Part shown: piece by piece, positions 43,390 through 53,113 of the stretch
How positions within the stretch are numbered: the first letter of the stretch is position 1
Layout: each line of letters begins with the position of its first letter
Assembly (NCBI RefSeq): GCF_000236905.1
Contig: NC_016525.1
Span: forward strand, 372,001-436,000
Source of the DNA: Tetrapisispora phaffii CBS 4417
Taxonomy: Eukaryota > Ascomycota > Saccharomycetes > Saccharomycetales > Saccharomycetaceae
Direction: 5' to 3'
DNA length: 64,000 nt
Notes under the pieces: model-generated
What the model was told of the DNA's origin: nothing
Databases searched by the model: none
Seen by the model: only the letters and a program-made list of their open reading frames with translations
Position numbers and translations under genes: made by a program

Positions 43390-43512
43390 CAGGTAAGTAG
43401 GTCTTCGAAGTTCTTAAGGTCAGATGGGAAACCTTTCACCTAGAGACTACCCTGATAAATCTCAATCCTACCTCGCGCGTGAGCGGGTGTGAAGGATACC
43501 GGACTACATCAT
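43390..43512 (+). other. GC-rich island with hairpins, possible ncRNA
   Basis: About 120 bp clearly richer in G and C than its surroundings. Hairpin 1: TAGGT 43398-43402 pairs with ACCTA 43438-43442, with an inner AAGGT 43416-43420 pairing with ACCTT 43431-43435. Hairpin 2: ATCCT 43465-43469 pairs with AGGAT 43493-43497, with an inner CTCGC 43472-43476 pairing with GCGGG 43483-43487. An ANANNA string (AGACTA, 43444-43449) lies between the hairpins, and ACA (43506-43508) follows hairpin 2. The strand is uncertain and the sequence was not recognised as a known RNA. Confidence 0.35.
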
Positions 43513-43997
43513 TTATGCGAAGACGGTTTTTGGAATGTTTAGAATAAAGAAATGGTTAATTAAAAATTAAATTACTTTCGAAAATTGAATTTACTCACTA
43601 TCTTTATTATCAATTTAGTTTAATTTAATCTTAATGTAGGGGTTTCCTACAGGTTTATTACTTAATAAAATATATAATTTCACTAGTTGTAGGTTCGATT
43701 GTTAAACTTTGAACCTTTTTTCTTAAATTTTTTATTTTTTTTAATTTCGAAATAATTAAAATTAAACAATCCCATAATTTGTTTAACCACAATTACCAAT
43801 CTCACTCTGTATGCTTTATTTAGGCATGTCCTGATGCATCCATGCATATGTCTTATATTTCGTCTCTTCTTTTCTCTTTATCTTTTTAGTTTCTCGACTA
43901 GTTTTTACCGACAAAATATATTTCTATCATCTTGCAAGGTACAGACACTCTCACTTGATATTATCGTTATTACTGTATTATCAATAGAATTAAATTT

Positions 43998-44290
43998 NNN
44001 NNNNNNNNNNNNNNNNNNNNNNNNNNNNNNNNNNNNNNNNNNNNNNNNNNNNNNNNNNNNNNNNNNNNNNNNNNNNNNNNNNNNNNNNNNNNNNNNNNNN
44101 NNNNNNNNNNNNNNNNNNNNNNNNNNNNNNNNNNNNNNNNNNNNNNNNNNNNNNNNNNNNNNNNNNNNNNNNNNNNNNNNNNNNNNNNNNNNNNNNNNNN
44201 NNNNNNNNNNNNNNNNNNNNNNNNNNNNNNNNNNNNNNNNNNNNNNNNNNNNNNNNNNNNNNNNNNNNNNNNNNNNNNNNNNNNNNNNNN
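43998..44290. other. Assembly gap (293 N)
   Basis: Undetermined bases upstream of AZF1. Open frames crossing it are artefacts. Confidence 0.99.
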
Positions 44291-44858
44291 ATATGGTCTA
44301 CTGCAATGTCTTGATTATTGCTCAGTTCCTGTTTAACTTTTGCTGTATTACTAAACACAGAGATCCTGCATTTTAATATTTTATTTAATTTGGGTACTCT
44401 CCACTTAGTATCCTCATTATTTCACAGTTCAACTTATACTCTAAACGTTTTGAAACACCGGTTTAAGAACCCAGTTTTAGTGAATGAAAAAAATATTTCT
44501 ACGAACTGACTACAATCGTGTTCTATTTGTTCGGTTTCTACATTTTTCTTTAGTCAAATTTTCTTTCCTTTAAACGTTTTTAAAACTGAATTATTAAGAA
44601 TTTCTTGAATGTTTCTGTTTCGACTTTTATTTTTTTGGAATTTTTATTTAATATAAATATTGAACTCATCTCTAAAGGTATATTCGAAAATATTCCTTAG
44701 AGTATCTTCAATTACATATGTAAATTGTATTTCTTTTTTACTCGCTGTTATTATTATAATTATATCATGATTCTACACTCATATAAATTACAAGGATTTT
44801 TTACAATTGAAAAAAAACCCATCTTTAATTAATAATTCAATAATATCCTCCAAAGTGA

Positions 44859-46136
44859 ATGAATATGAATAACAGACCAATTCTTGTGCCAAACTTCGAT
44901 CTTGGAATAGATATTCTAGTTCCACATTCAGAAGATAACCTGGTGGAAAATACTAAAGATTTCTCCAATGATTTGGCCAAAGACATATTGAGAGACGGTT
45001 CTTCTATCGATTTCAAATCGCCGTCTAAAGCTGATGAGAATCTCGATAACTATCAGTATGGTAATAGCTATTTTACAGATGCTTTCTCAATGAACAAGTT
45101 TCATAATCGTAACACTCCTCTCAATGAGCAATCGCTAAGCCCAAAAGATATGGATGTCAATGACTCATTATATCATAGTAATTCAAACACATTAACTTAC
45201 TCTCAATCAAATGACCTTCAGTATGATATTAATGATATAAATTTAAATCAGATATTTACTGTTGATGATCTAATGGCAATCAAAGCCAGAAGTTATAGTA
45301 CTACTGCTATTTCTAACAACAATAGGGGAGAAGTTTCTCAAGTCGAACTAATTGAATCGACTCCATTAGATGGGGTTTCTGTGGAAACTTCATTTCCTGA
45401 AATATCTAATGCTAATGATCTACGGTTCAAAAATACAGATTATTTCAAACCGTTTGATATGCAATCAAGAGTCATGAGTATTCCAGATTCGAACGAATTA
45501 AAAAAAATGGTTGATGAAATTAAGAGAAACTCTATCGTGACTATAAGTCCCCCATCTACTGATGCTGGAATGGGTAAAAAAAGTAGAAGGAGATCTACTG
45601 CTAGACAAACACAATGTAGCTTTTGTTTGAAAGTTTTTAACCAAGCTTCTCACTTCGAAGTTCACATCAGATCTCACATTGGTTACAAACCACATAAATG
45701 TCGGTTTTGTAATGTATGTTTTACGCAAAGTGGTAATCTAAAGACTCATGAAAAATTACACACCAGTGAGAAAGATTTTGAATGTGAAATTTGCAATAAA
45801 AAGTTTTCAAGAAAAGGTAATTTGGCTTCTCATATTGCCACACACAACCGTTTGAGACTACACATTTGTAAATTTGATCATTGTAAAAAATCATTCACTC
45901 AATTAGGTAACATGAAGGCTCATCATAATAAGTTCCATCGTGAAACGATGGCAAGATTGAGTAATATATTATTGAATATTTCTGCTGAGGATTCATTATC
46001 CGATGACGATAAATACATGCTTCAATACTACTTGACGGTTTATAAGAATTCAAAAAGGTTGAATCTATTGACACCATTTTTAAACATGCCGTTAATTAAG
46101 GAGGCGATATCTCTGCCAACAACGACAGGATTATAA
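44859..46136 (+). CDS. AZF1: C2H2 zinc-finger transcription factor Azf1
   Basis: Glucose-dependent transcription factor in S. cerevisiae, binding A-rich sites. 425 residues. Four tandem C2H2 fingers lie at residues 253-360: QCSFCLKVFNQASHFEVHIRSH, then fingers with THEKLH, HIATH and a last one with the CX4C spacing CKFDHC. Linkers such as HIGYKPHKC and the sequence SFTQLGNMKAHHNKFH match Azf1 as remembered. The C-terminal segment after the fingers (YYLTVYKNSKR) is also shared. The protein is less than half the length of S. cerevisiae Azf1 (about 914); the Asn-rich activation regions are missing. The ATG at 44859 is the first of two close ATGs. Confidence 0.93.
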   Translation: MNMNNRPILVPNFDLGIDILVPHSEDNLVENTKDFSNDLAKDILRDGSSIDFKSPSKADENLDNYQYGNSYFTDAFSMNKFHNRNTPLNEQSLSPKDMDVNDSLYHSNSNTLTYSQSNDLQYDINDINLNQIFTVDDLMAIKARSYSTTAISNNNRGEVSQVELIESTPLDGVSVETSFPEISNANDLRFKNTDYFKPFDMQSRVMSIPDSNELKKMVDEIKRNSIVTISPPSTDAGMGKKSRRRSTARQTQCSFCLKVFNQASHFEVHIRSHIGYKPHKCRFCNVCFTQSGNLKTHEKLHTSEKDFECEICNKKFSRKGNLASHIATHNRLRLHICKFDHCKKSFTQLGNMKAHHNKFHRETMARLSNILLNISAEDSLSDDDKYMLQYYLTVYKNSKRLNLLTPFLNMPLIKEAISLPTTTGL

Positions 46137-46647
46137 ATAGGTTTGTAAATAATTTTAGAAATCAACTATTTGCTGGTGAATAAGTTGATGCTTTAATGTT
46201 AGGGTTTTTTTATTTAATTTATTAGTTTCTTTAATACATTAATATTCATATTCTCAAACTTACAAACCTTAAAATATCATTTGACAAATTTTGGACCAAT
46301 GATGCTTCTTAGTCTAAATGTATTTTATTGTTATAGTTCAAAGATTCATATTTTTATTGCTATTACATCTAACAATAACGTCGTTCGTAAACAACACGAA
46401 AACGCGGATATAATATTATTATGATTTGTTAATATACTTGAATCACGAAATCAATGAAAACGCAGTATAATTAGCTCTCATGACTAGTTTTCATGATCAT
46501 ATAAAATGAAACATCTTAACTAAACCAAGCAATTTCATATTGTATCAAGTTGAAAAGTTACTGATTGTGTAACCACAGAAAATTATATTAATATATAAAT
46601 AAATGAATATATGACTAGAATAAGACAATAACAAAAATATCCTTAGA
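46137..46647. other. AZF1-YOR114W-like intergenic region
   Basis: 511 bp of AT-rich sequence between two genes on the same strand. No specific element was recognised. Confidence 0.4.
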
Positions 46648-47472
46648 ATGAAACCCAATAGACCTTTATTTGCTCAATTATCTAATACAATATATAATAC
46701 TAAACAAACATTTAAAAATGATAACAAGCCAAACTTAGTCACTAGCTTCCAGTACTATTACAGTTTACAATTTAATAAACTAAACTTAGGTGATAATACT
46801 TCTATCGGAATGATAAAGAATATTAGTTACAATACCAATTTTAAAAGATACATCAGAAAGGAGTGGGATTTATTATCTACTACAAGCAAACGACTGTATA
46901 CAGCATTATACATTTATGATAATAATATTAACTATAAAAGTTTAAATGCTTTTGAATTAGCAAAAATGATGGAAATTGAAACACCTGTCTCAAGTGAATA
47001 TATGTTGTTCCGTTGTAATTTTAAGAAACATTTCGAGTTGATAAACAATGAACAGAAAGGTAATTCAATGAAGAGAACTATCATTAATAGATATCATGTA
47101 AGTTTACAAAAGCGTATTCTTGGAGTAAGGAGAAACTCTGGAATTAAAATTAATAAATATATTCAATCTGAAAATAAAAATATTAGCAGAACATATCAAG
47201 AATTTTGCAGGGAGTGCAGAAAAGTCTGGAAGGAAAACGTATCTGAACTAATGAAAGAACAACTGAGGGAAAAGTTAAACACCCAAACAATTAAATTTGA
47301 AAGTGTCATTGAAAAGGAAAGAGACATTCTGGAAATGAATTTGAATAGAATTTCCAACATTCTTTCAAAAAGTAAGGATACACAGGTAGACTTCTATAAA
47401 TTAAAAGAAGAACGGCCTGATCAGCTAAGCAAAGATCTGAAGTTCACCTTAGCTTATTTGAAGAAAGTATAA
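46648..47472 (+). CDS. Uncharacterised protein at the YOR114W position
   Basis: 274 residues, ATG at 46648. It is basic and rich in Asn, Lys and Tyr, with no signal peptide or membrane segment. Residues about 60-90 (FKRYIRKEWDLLSTTSKRLYTALY) have the F..Y, W..LS and K..Y spacing of HMG-box helices, and a second similar pattern occurs at about 185-205 (YQEFCRECRKVWKENVSELM). The C-terminal third is probably helical or coiled. It follows AZF1 on the same strand, as YOR114W follows YOR113W, and is close in size (about 294 residues), so orthology by position is likely. Function is unknown; the HMG resemblance is only a pattern seen by eye. Confidence 0.75.
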   Translation: MKPNRPLFAQLSNTIYNTKQTFKNDNKPNLVTSFQYYYSLQFNKLNLGDNTSIGMIKNISYNTNFKRYIRKEWDLLSTTSKRLYTALYIYDNNINYKSLNAFELAKMMEIETPVSSEYMLFRCNFKKHFELINNEQKGNSMKRTIINRYHVSLQKRILGVRRNSGIKINKYIQSENKNISRTYQEFCRECRKVWKENVSELMKEQLREKLNTQTIKFESVIEKERDILEMNLNRISNILSKSKDTQVDFYKLKEERPDQLSKDLKFTLAYLKKV

Positions 47473-47615
47473 CTTTTCATAATCTTTTTCCACACTTTAA
47501 CAAGAGAACAAGGTACTAATATATTCCTAATTTTTAAATTCATATCCCAGTCCATTTTTTTTTTTGACTTGTCTTATAAAAGGATAAACTTATAAACATC
47601 TATCTTTATATAACA

Positions 47616-47646
<31 letters not shown>

Positions 47647-48082
47647 TATGTGTGCTTATAATCCATTTAAGAGTCATTTAAAACTTAATCATATCTAATG
47701 TTATATAATGAACTGTATGTGCCACAATGCGTTAATGAACTGTGGCCGCATTATAGCTCAGTAATTTCAATATTTCAATATTGAAATTGACACAACAATA
47801 TTTTAAAGCTAAGAATAATTAAGGATACATTAAATATAAGGTATTAATTATTAACTTTTACTGGTAATTTTTTATTATTTTGAAAAAAATTGTTTGACTT
47901 ATAAAACTGTTACAAATAATAAAGTATTAATTTGTTAGTTGTAAATGACTTATATAAAACTATAGAGGCTTCTACTCTTTTTCTTGGAAGTCTACTACTA
48001 AACTTAATAATATTTCTAGATTTCTAGACATCATACGTGTTAATATTCAATATTGGTGAAACAAATATATACGAAGCCTGAA
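47473..48082. other. Upstream region of the YNL115C-like gene
   Basis: 610 bp, very AT-rich, with an (AT)13 tract at 47621-47646 and a short palindrome AATATTTCAATATTGAAATT near 47768. No gene was seen. Confidence 0.45.
47621..47646. repeat. (AT)13 microsatellite
   Basis: Uninterrupted AT dinucleotides. Confidence 0.9.
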
Positions 48083-50026
48083 ATGAATTCAAAGGCACAA
48101 GATACGCTTCCCAATGCAGAAGTTGAACCAGTTATAGTCAACGAAGATGAAACAGAGCCTTTGTTAAACAAACACAAACAAAAACCAAATAGCCTTAAAA
48201 AGTCCCCCAGAAGAATTGGAGAAGAAAGCTCAGAACCAATATACATGATTGAAAATGAATCACAGCAAAATAACTCTCAACTAGAGGAATATGTTCTACA
48301 ACCCAACTTGAAGAAAATCTATTTGAGATATAAGAAGTTTAGAAGATATTCGAGTTTGATTCTGAATGTTTGCATATTCGTCAATATCTTATGGTTAATT
48401 TTTACGTTAGTAACAAGCTATTTCTTCAGCTTTGAATTACAACCAATAATACACAAAAGGTACAGTGGATATAACGACCTTTGTATCATAACAATTTCAA
48501 TTATTTCGAACTGTTTAAATCTATGGTCTAACAATATAGAGATATATTCTCATCTGGACTTTGATCTAAATATAATACTCTTTGCTTTGACAATATTCAA
48601 CTTAATGTTGCTCAAGATAGTGAGATATACGAGTGAAAGGATAGGAATTATAGGAGTAATTACCTATGCGTGGGCTGCCACGACGTTTGGTATCGGGATA
48701 TTATTGGATTGGAAAACAGCAAACTTCAAGAAACAGATAGTTGTTGTATACAATTCTGGTACATCTCAAAATGACAATGCCAGAAATATTAATTCTTCAC
48801 GAGCTACCTCAATACAAAATGATAGCCAAATAAATGAACCAACTAACTCGAATTCCTTACAGAGTATTTATGTACTTCCCGTAATTGGGAACTCTCAGAA
48901 TACACAGAGACATACCTTACAAGAGTGGACCTACATCTTTGTAAAAGTTTTTGGAAAGTTACTTTTACTTATGTATATGATTTTTTTTACTTTAAACACA
49001 TTATTATCAATTTGGGATCTATCAGAAGTAACTAAAAATCTAGCATCAAATAAACAATTAAAAAATCCGGAGAATCTTGATGGCTTTTATTGGGTAGATA
49101 AGGAACATACTTATCAATTACATATAAAATGCTATGGCGATGTTTTTAAGCGCGAGCCTAGTACAAGTAATTATAATAATAACATCGACAAGTTACAGCC
49201 TATAATATTATATGAGCACGGTGGTTTTGACACTGAGGTAAGTTCTGCTGCTTGGTTACATGAACTTTTTGTGGCTAATGAGATTGACAGATATTGCACA
49301 TATGACAGACCGGGCTATGGATTAAGTGATGCATCGCCAGCTTTGCAGTCAATTTCAACTGTAATCAACGGTTTAGGATATGCACTTACTCAGGAAGCCA
49401 ATATTACCGGTCCTTTTCTTTGTGTAGGATATGATATTGGGGGATTATATTCACAGGTATTTGCTGGCAAATACAATGATAAAACTGCTGGATTATTGTT
49501 AATTGATTCATGGCATGAAAACCTTCTAATAAAAGATAATATCAAACACATTTTATCAAAAGACAAACTTTCAAATAGTCACAAAGAACTACCTATATCA
49601 TTGCAACCACATACTGGTTTAACGTTATTTTTTGATGGATTAAAGTCAACTTTAGGTTTAACCCTTCAATATTCTTGGCTATTCAGAAGCAAAAATTCAA
49701 ATGATAGAATTTTTGGTGATTATATGAGGTTCCAAGGTAAATTCCTGAGAGCAAAATTTCTTGAGAAAATCACGAGTTCTTTGTTAAGTTATCAAGATAT
49801 ACTGGAACATCGCCAAATCCTAGAAAATACGAAATTGGCTGTAGTAACATCAAAAGAATTGGTTAAGAAATCTTTAAATTGGGGAATATGGCAACGTGAA
49901 TTAAGTAAAATTTCAGGAAAAACGAAAGAGTGGAAGATGGTTGACGGTGGCCATGAGATTTATTTATCCAAAAAAGGGATAAATGAAACTAAAGAGGTTC
50001 TTTTGAGATTATTGGCGTCTTCATGA
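48083..50026 (+). CDS. YNL115C-like membrane alpha/beta hydrolase
   Basis: 647 residues from the ATG at 48083; the open frame begins earlier at a TTG. S. cerevisiae YNL115C, uncharacterised, has 644. After an acidic cytosolic N-terminus there are four hydrophobic segments at about residues 92-210, a polar Asn/Ser-rich region, and one more membrane segment near residue 300. The C-terminal 280 residues form an alpha/beta-hydrolase-like domain: oxyanion motif EHGGFD (H379, G380), TYDRPGYGLSD, the nucleophile elbow VGYDIGGLYSQ and a late GGHEIYL (H624). The elbow position usually filled by Ser is Asp451. Neighbours DMA and MLS1 match the YNL115C-YNL116W-YNL117W order. Confidence 0.9.
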   Translation: MNSKAQDTLPNAEVEPVIVNEDETEPLLNKHKQKPNSLKKSPRRIGEESSEPIYMIENESQQNNSQLEEYVLQPNLKKIYLRYKKFRRYSSLILNVCIFVNILWLIFTLVTSYFFSFELQPIIHKRYSGYNDLCIITISIISNCLNLWSNNIEIYSHLDFDLNIILFALTIFNLMLLKIVRYTSERIGIIGVITYAWAATTFGIGILLDWKTANFKKQIVVVYNSGTSQNDNARNINSSRATSIQNDSQINEPTNSNSLQSIYVLPVIGNSQNTQRHTLQEWTYIFVKVFGKLLLLMYMIFFTLNTLLSIWDLSEVTKNLASNKQLKNPENLDGFYWVDKEHTYQLHIKCYGDVFKREPSTSNYNNNIDKLQPIILYEHGGFDTEVSSAAWLHELFVANEIDRYCTYDRPGYGLSDASPALQSISTVINGLGYALTQEANITGPFLCVGYDIGGLYSQVFAGKYNDKTAGLLLIDSWHENLLIKDNIKHILSKDKLSNSHKELPISLQPHTGLTLFFDGLKSTLGLTLQYSWLFRSKNSNDRIFGDYMRFQGKFLRAKFLEKITSSLLSYQDILEHRQILENTKLAVVTSKELVKKSLNWGIWQRELSKISGKTKEWKMVDGGHEIYLSKKGINETKEVLLRLLASS

Positions 50027-50232
50027 ACTATTTAAAGATACTCACTTGACACACTGATATGGATTATAATAGTACCTACGGTAGTGCGTTCATTGATGTT
50101 TAAAATTTTAGTATTTATTGATTTAGTTTAAAAAATCATAGTTTATCCATTTAACCATAAAATCTTATTTATTTCATTCTCTAGAATATTTTATTTAACT
50201 TATTTATGCAGAAGTATCTAAATAGGAGATAT

Positions 50233-50258
50233 TATATATATATATATATATATATATA
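50233..50258. repeat. (TA)13 microsatellite at a gap edge
   Basis: TA repeats run up to the 20-N gap, so their true length is not known. Confidence 0.85.
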
Positions 50259-50259
50259 G

Positions 50260-50279
50260 NNNNNNNNNNNNNNNNNNNN
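50260..50279. other. Assembly gap (20 N)
   Basis: Undetermined bases next to a TA repeat. Confidence 0.99.
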
Positions 50280-50395
50280 TATATAGCATCATTATTGATT
50301 AAAGTAGAATTTAAATGTCAAAATTCATACAAAATATCCCCAATTATTTAAAATAGTATCACTTATCGTAAAAATCACTTCGATTTTTATAATAA

Positions 50396-51961
50396 TCAGT
50401 CCGTTGAACTGCTTACATTTTCATCACTACTATCTACATTCATGCTAGTTACTTGAGCTTCATTAACCTCTGCATTTTCATTACTAGCGTGATTAGGTAA
50501 ATCGTCATCAACATTATTTTCATCATCTATTAACATATCACCTTCATCTTCACTGCTGCTTTCCAATGAAGCTTCCAGATCACAACTTGACCTACAGTTA
50601 GGACAAACGAACTGTGGATAAGACATCATCACTAGACGTCTAATACAGTGGAAGTGCCAGCTATGTGAGCATGGTGATATAAAAATTGCCTGACAAGGTT
50701 TTATAGCAGATAAACAAATTGAGCAATCTTCTTCCTCTAATCCCGATGTTAGCTGCTGTAAATTTCTAATCCTTTGCAAGGCTTCCTTATTGAATGTATT
50801 TGCTTTTCTTTTCCATGACTTATTCAATTCTACTCTCATCTTCACACAACGGTAAATCTCTTCTGTACCACCACGGAAATCCATACCTAGTTGTAGTATA
50901 TCTCCATCATTCAAGATTGTGTCCTTTGATAATGTAGATGCAGGGGAAAGTCTTTGATGGTTTAGAAATGTACCACTCGAAGACTTGGCATCCTTTACAT
51001 ACCAATTACCGTTTGAATCAACTTTCAAGCAACCATGAGTCCTGGACACAACCTTTGACTTAAACACGACGGGGTGATAGTTTTCAGGAACTTTTGATAT
51101 AGCCTCTCTAACTCTTTCTGTGTAGCGGCCAATAACCAGTTGAGAACCTGGTCCTGCAGTCCTGATAACTGGATCAAAATACAAGCCTGGGTTAGAAGAA
51201 CTGGAAGTATCAATGAAAGGCGTTAATCTAATACTAAATAATCCATTTTTGTCCTTACGTCTTCGAACAGAATCAACGTCGCATGCTTCTGGTGCTCTTC
51301 CATTTGGTGGTAAATCTAATTGTAGTAATGAGTCTGGATTTTCTTGATTAGCCCCATAAATATAATGACGTAGATTTCGTAATGCATCATTTGTATTTGG
51401 AAGGTCATTTATGCTGTTAGTGTTTGAATTATCAACCGGATTTGTGGAAACATTAGCCGTTATAGTATTTGAATTCATGTTCCCATTCAAGTTTGACAAG
51501 TTACTGCTTAGATTAAAAAAAAAATCACTTTGATTATTGCCATTATTAGAATCGTCATTATTATTATTATTATTATTATTACTATTATTGTTATCATTAT
51601 TAGTATTGTTATTATCGGTTGATGTTAGTGACAACGATATAGGTAGCTGATAAAATTCATTTGGATTGACGCTAGATGCTGCATTATTACTGTTCTCATT
51701 ATTTGTAGTAGTATTATTTGTCGTGTCATAACTAGCAGAATTACTTGCGTTTGTACTCAAATTAACATTGCTGTTATTTGCACTATTAGTATTGCTATTG
51801 TTTGGTCTGATTCCAAATGTGTTTAAGATCATATTAAAACTGGATCCTCTCCTTCTACCACTACTTGCTGAATTAGTGGAGTTATTATTAGCTGGGTTAT
51901 TAACGCCATTTGTGCTATTGTTATTCCCTTGGTTTGTTTGAAAAGGGATGGGTGTTAACAT
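50396..51961 (-). CDS. DMA2: FHA-RING ubiquitin ligase Dma1/Dma2
   Basis: E3 ubiquitin ligase acting in septin deposition, spindle-position checkpoint and mitotic control; related to human RNF8 and CHFR. 521 residues. The N-terminal 200 residues are Asn/Ser/Thr-rich low complexity. The FHA domain (about residues 245-375) contains SKVVSRTHGCLKVD and KDAKSSSGTFLN, the phosphothreonine-binding strands. The RING (about 413-460) is CSICLSAIKPCQAI, then SPCSHSWHFHCIRRL, then FVCPNCRSSC. The tail is acidic. DMA1 (YHR115C) and DMA2 (YNL116W) are WGD duplicates; the neighbours YNL115C and MLS1 favour DMA2, though after independent gene loss the name is only a convention. Confidence 0.94.
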   Translation of the reverse strand: MLTPIPFQTNQGNNNSTNGVNNPANNNSTNSASSGRRRGSSFNMILNTFGIRPNNSNTNSANNSNVNLSTNASNSASYDTTNNTTTNNENSNNAASSVNPNEFYQLPISLSLTSTDNNNTNNDNNNSNNNNNNNNDDSNNGNNQSDFFFNLSSNLSNLNGNMNSNTITANVSTNPVDNSNTNSINDLPNTNDALRNLRHYIYGANQENPDSLLQLDLPPNGRAPEACDVDSVRRRKDKNGLFSIRLTPFIDTSSSSNPGLYFDPVIRTAGPGSQLVIGRYTERVREAISKVPENYHPVVFKSKVVSRTHGCLKVDSNGNWYVKDAKSSSGTFLNHQRLSPASTLSKDTILNDGDILQLGMDFRGGTEEIYRCVKMRVELNKSWKRKANTFNKEALQRIRNLQQLTSGLEEEDCSICLSAIKPCQAIFISPCSHSWHFHCIRRLVMMSYPQFVCPNCRSSCDLEASLESSSEDEGDMLIDDENNVDDDLPNHASNENAEVNEAQVTSMNVDSSDENVSSSTD

Positions 51962-53113
51962 ATTAAATCTGTTAAAAAAATGTATGCAATGATATTGTAA
52001 TGTATAGAAAGATCAAAAAAATAATATTTCTGAAAACAAAATGGAATAACTCTATGCAGTAGTTTAAATTAATATAGAGATGAACTTATGTACAATGTTA
52101 TCTTGTATTTTAAAAATTGTGAACGTCGAAAAAAAATTTTGAATCTCTAAATAAGTCTGATCTTCTACTTGAACCTCTGATCTCCTATAACGATATAACA
52201 AGCAATATACTATGATACAATGCAATATCTCACGTTGTAATTTATATATTTAGAAGTTGCCACTTTTATAGTTATAACCTTTCAAACAGAAATAAATCAA
52301 TGAGAAAAAATTGTTCTATTCTTGATCTAACTTACTATTGTTTCGTTCCTTAAAGCATAAGCAGAAAATATATAGAAAACAATAAACAATAATTAACGGA
52401 ATGTAATAATTATACAATAATCTGAATAATAATATATCTACTATTTAAACAGTTTTAGAAAAGTGAAAAAATATATGGTATCTCTTAAATGTGAAACAAG
52501 TTAAAAGAGAAGTTATTACTGAATAGTTGTTACACTAAAATTTTATGGATAAGAATTGATTTGTTTTTCTTTAGCAGAGGGAACGAGAAATCAAGACGGG
52601 AAGTAATCATTTGAAATATTTATTAATTTAAGGCCTGGAAAAATTAGAAGATGGCAATCGCAAAGCAGTGATGCCACTTTCAGTTAAGTGGCAAAGTAAA
52701 GAATAGTAAGTAAAGTTCAGCCGATATACATGCTGCAATATGTACATATATGCCGATAAATTAAATCTTGGTTTTTTAAGTACAAGTGTTAGTGTTTATT
52801 TTTTTGATACTGTGATATATCGAATGATCCACAGGTGTAAGTTATCTTGCTCATGGTTCAATATTGCATCAACTGAGAAGTGGAAGGAAACGGCTGATGA
52901 TGATTTTTATCAGTCCATAGTAGAAACTATATTGACATATATTATATTTTATTATCATATCAAACTTAAAAATGTATATACGTACACTGGGAAGAAAAAG
53001 AATATTTTAAAAAGGGGTTTAATAATATGCGAGATATTTCAAACTGATTGATCAACGATGGAAGCATTTGATTTAAAATCAATCATATTTGTAACTTTAC
53101 TTCATTAGTTACT
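51962..53113. other. DMA2 upstream / MLS1 downstream region
   Basis: 1.15 kb of AT-rich sequence. An ATG-initiated frame of 103 codons at 52740-53051 has no recognisable sequence and is not called. No RNA gene was recognised. Confidence 0.45.

Larger units (their letters stand above)
40819..44858. other. 4 kb gene-free interval CYB5-AZF1
   Basis: The largest interval without a gene. DBP2, RPC19 and CEX1, which sit here on one or the other S. cerevisiae chromosome, are absent. It contains a 10-bp hairpin (41594-41617), a long-range inverted repeat (42432-42495), a TATA box TATAAAAG near 42636, T-rich runs, a GC-rich structured island (43390-43512) and an assembly gap (43998-44290). The open frames within start at non-ATG codons or look random. 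Much of it may be the promoter or leader of AZF1. Confidence 0.5.
50027..50395. other. Convergent 3' region with TA repeat and gap
   Basis: 369 bp between two converging genes, with an uninterrupted TA tract at 50233-50258 directly followed by a 20-N gap at 50260-50279. Confidence 0.6.

Noticed and set aside
43691..43702. GGTTCGATTGTT, resembling a tRNA B box
   Set aside because: The conserved CC after the B box is absent and there is no A box or foldable cloverleaf around it. No other B-box candidate in the window survived.
52740..53051. 103-codon ATG-initiated ORF between DMA2 and MLS1
   Set aside because: Composition looks like translated AT-rich spacer, with no family resemblance and no counterpart known at this place in S. 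cerevisiae. A lineage-specific gene cannot be excluded.
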